The notes under the pieces were generated by a model. That model made no database searches. It was not told the DNA's origin and saw only the letters and a program-made list of their open reading frames with translations. From DATLLN01 sp963809205 (GTDB lineage: Bacteria > Actinomycetota > Thermoleophilia > Gaiellales > JAICJC01): DNA of 64,000 nucleotides. The position numbers and the translations under genes were made by a program. The DNA is taken from NCBI GenBank assembly GCA_963809205.1, contig CAWEIS010000011.1:91987-155986 (forward strand), written 5' to 3'. Positions 62,633 to 64,000 of this stretch are shown here, in pieces; positions within the stretch are counted from its first letter, which is position 1; every line of letters begins with the position of its first letter.

Positions 62633-63816
62633 TCAGTGTGAGCCGTGATCGTGAGCGGGCTCTGATCGGCTGGGTGAGGCGTTCATCATCTTGAGCATTG
62701 GGCAGGCCGCCCGTGGCGGCGAAGCGCCAGACCAGTACTGCGGCGAGGGCCAGGAAGGCGATGTTGAGGATGGTGGTGTAGTTCCAGGTGATGGATGCTT
62801 CGACGATCTTGGCGTGTCGTTCGGTCGGTATGAGGCCGAGCGCCTGGAAGAGGAGTTCGACTGCGAGTCCGGAGAGCGCCATCGCGGTGTAGAAGGTGAC
62901 GAGCAGGAATGCGGCCACCCTGAGGCCGTAGTAGCGACGGTAGATGTCGAGGATGGGCAGGATGATCAGGTCGGCGAAGATGAACGCGAGCACGCCGCCG
63001 AAGCTGATGCCGCCGTTCCACAGCACGGCCGCCAGCGGGACGTTTCCGATCGAGCAGACGAAGCTCAACATGGCGACCAGCGGTCCGATGATCGGCCCCC
63101 AGAACTTCGCCAGCGTGGGGTGGTGCTCGAAGAACAAGCGCTGCCAGAACGAGTCGGGCACCCACGCCGCGAGTCGCACCCGCGATCAGCAGGCCACCGA
63201 GGATGTCGCGCCAGATCGCCGCCCAGTCCATCACGAAGTAGTTCGCGGTGGCGGTGAACCCCTCGGCGGATCGCAGTCGCTGCCATACCGAGCCGCTCTG
63301 GTGGACGCTCATGTCCATCTCGGCGTGGCCCTCCATCGAGCCCACAAGGCCCTTGTCGGCCTGCTCCCGCGCCTCATCGACCAGGCGCTGGGTCAGAAAC
63401 CTGCGAAACAGCAGGGCGAGCAACCCGATCATCAGCGGACCGCCGATGAACTCGGCGAGGGTGAACTGCCAGCCGAGTAGCAGCGCCATGATGATGCCGA
63501 GCTCCACAACGAGGTTCGTCGAGGCAAACTGGAACGCCATCGCAGCGGTGAAGTCGGCGCCCTTGCGAAAGATGGAGCGAGCTAAGGCCACGGACGCGTA
63601 GGAGCAGCTTGATGAGGCGGCGCCCAATCCGGTTGCGATCACCAATGAGTGCGCCGAGTCGTCGGGTAGCAGTCGGCGCATCTCTCCCTTTGCCACGACG
63701 GCCTGCACGGCGGCGGAAAGCGTGAAGCCCAGGATCAGTGCCCACAGGATCTCCCAGAACATCCCGAAGGCGAAAGAGAGCGCGTCGCCCAGGTTGGTCA
63801 GAACCGCAACGAGCAT
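62633..63816 (-). CDS. DUF318/ArsP-like permease (two frame breaks)
   Basis: About 394 residues from ATG 63816. MFWEILWALILGFTLSAAVQ, ATGLGAASSSCSYASVALAR, FQFASTNLVVELGIIMALLL, a basic loop, then after a break near 63174 RLFFEHHPTLAKFWGPIIGP, FVCSIGNVPLAAVLWNGGIS and FADLIILPILDIYRRYYG. Near 62701 a second extra base precedes the expected C-terminus PMLKMMNASPSR. The family (PF03773, YraQ/ArsP) has eight to ten helices and includes exporters of organoarsenicals. Substrate not proven. The Cys in SSSCSYAS and FVCSIGN are typical. The decayed flavoprotein follows on the same strand. Confidence 0.8.
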
Positions 63817-64000
63817 CGCCGAACCTTACGAGCGGCTTCGAACTCGCGCAGATCGCTTCGTGGCGGGCGGCGCCAGTGTCGCGGTAGCGGGACTAACCTG
63901 CTCGATCCCATCAGCAGCGCCTCTGGATCTTCGTTGCCGCCAAGCCAACGGCCGCCGGTCTCACCTCCGATAATGGCGGATTGGGTAGGGCAGGCCCGTC

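Noticed and set aside
63817..64000. A gene start at the right edge
   Set aside because: 184 bases with only short frames lacking family features or ribosome sites; nothing can be supported.

Overview
The window is high-GC, densely packed DNA from an actinobacterium. Gene content fits the Thermoleophilia (Solirubrobacterales/Gaiellales) best: a fused Lrp-type siroheme decarboxylase, GlpX, Lhr next to Nei, CarH, LtrA, GlcDEF and many leaderless genes. The class assignment is inference from content, not from a marker-gene tree.

Layout. 1-9.2 kb is accessory-like: a truncated PD40 propeller gene with a divergent GntR regulator, the 3' half of a selenocysteine tRNA (a possible attachment-site scar), small secreted and membrane proteins, a CsbD protein and a micropeptide behind stress-type promoters, a CorA transporter, and a CarH-type B12 photoreceptor divergent from a secreted protein. 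9.3-20.7 kb carries an ECF sigma factor, tRNA-Ser, truncated hemoglobin, hydrolase, enolase-like protein, cupin, the cytochrome c-HAD-serS operon, the AhbA/AhbB-like fusion, LtrA, a sigma factor coupled to an O6-alkylguanine methyltransferase, and a molybdo-oxidoreductase/cytochrome b/MBL cluster. 20.7-25.7 kb holds a membrane protein and a giant fusion of Ser/Thr kinase, nucleotide cyclase, membrane segment, beta-propeller and peptide-binding domain, the most unusual gene here. 25.7-36.8 kb is repair and housekeeping (lhr, nei, ADP-ribosylglycohydrolase, glpX, ybaK, SDRs, Bax-inhibitor protein). 36.9-45.2 kb holds acnA, amino-acid enzymes and glcDEF. 45.2-54.1 kb has a PAS histidine kinase, a geranylgeranyl-reductase-like flavoprotein, a four-gene coupled operon ending in a lipoate ligase-like protein, an orphan Flp pilin, OsmC and a lone E1 alpha. 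54.2-61.7 kb holds an ArsR/SRPBCC pair divergent from clpP, fabF-proA-proB, an XRE/CBS pair, a sigma/anti-sigma pair and tRNA-Ala. 62-64 kb is accessory again: a decayed flavoprotein and a DUF318-type permease.

Regulation. Many genes show a TANNNT -10 box ending about six bases before the start codon, so leaderless transcripts seem common. Two divergent pairs have overlapping -10 boxes. Palindromic operators are visible for the GntR and ArsR regulators, and candidate repeats sit at the CarH-side promoter.

Quality. Thirteen conserved reading-frame breaks across nine genes are each restored by removing one base, and a fourteenth needs one added base (or two removed). Six fall between 57.6 and 59.8 kb. 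Most are probably assembly or base-calling errors, so the affected genes are annotated as single genes with the break position given.
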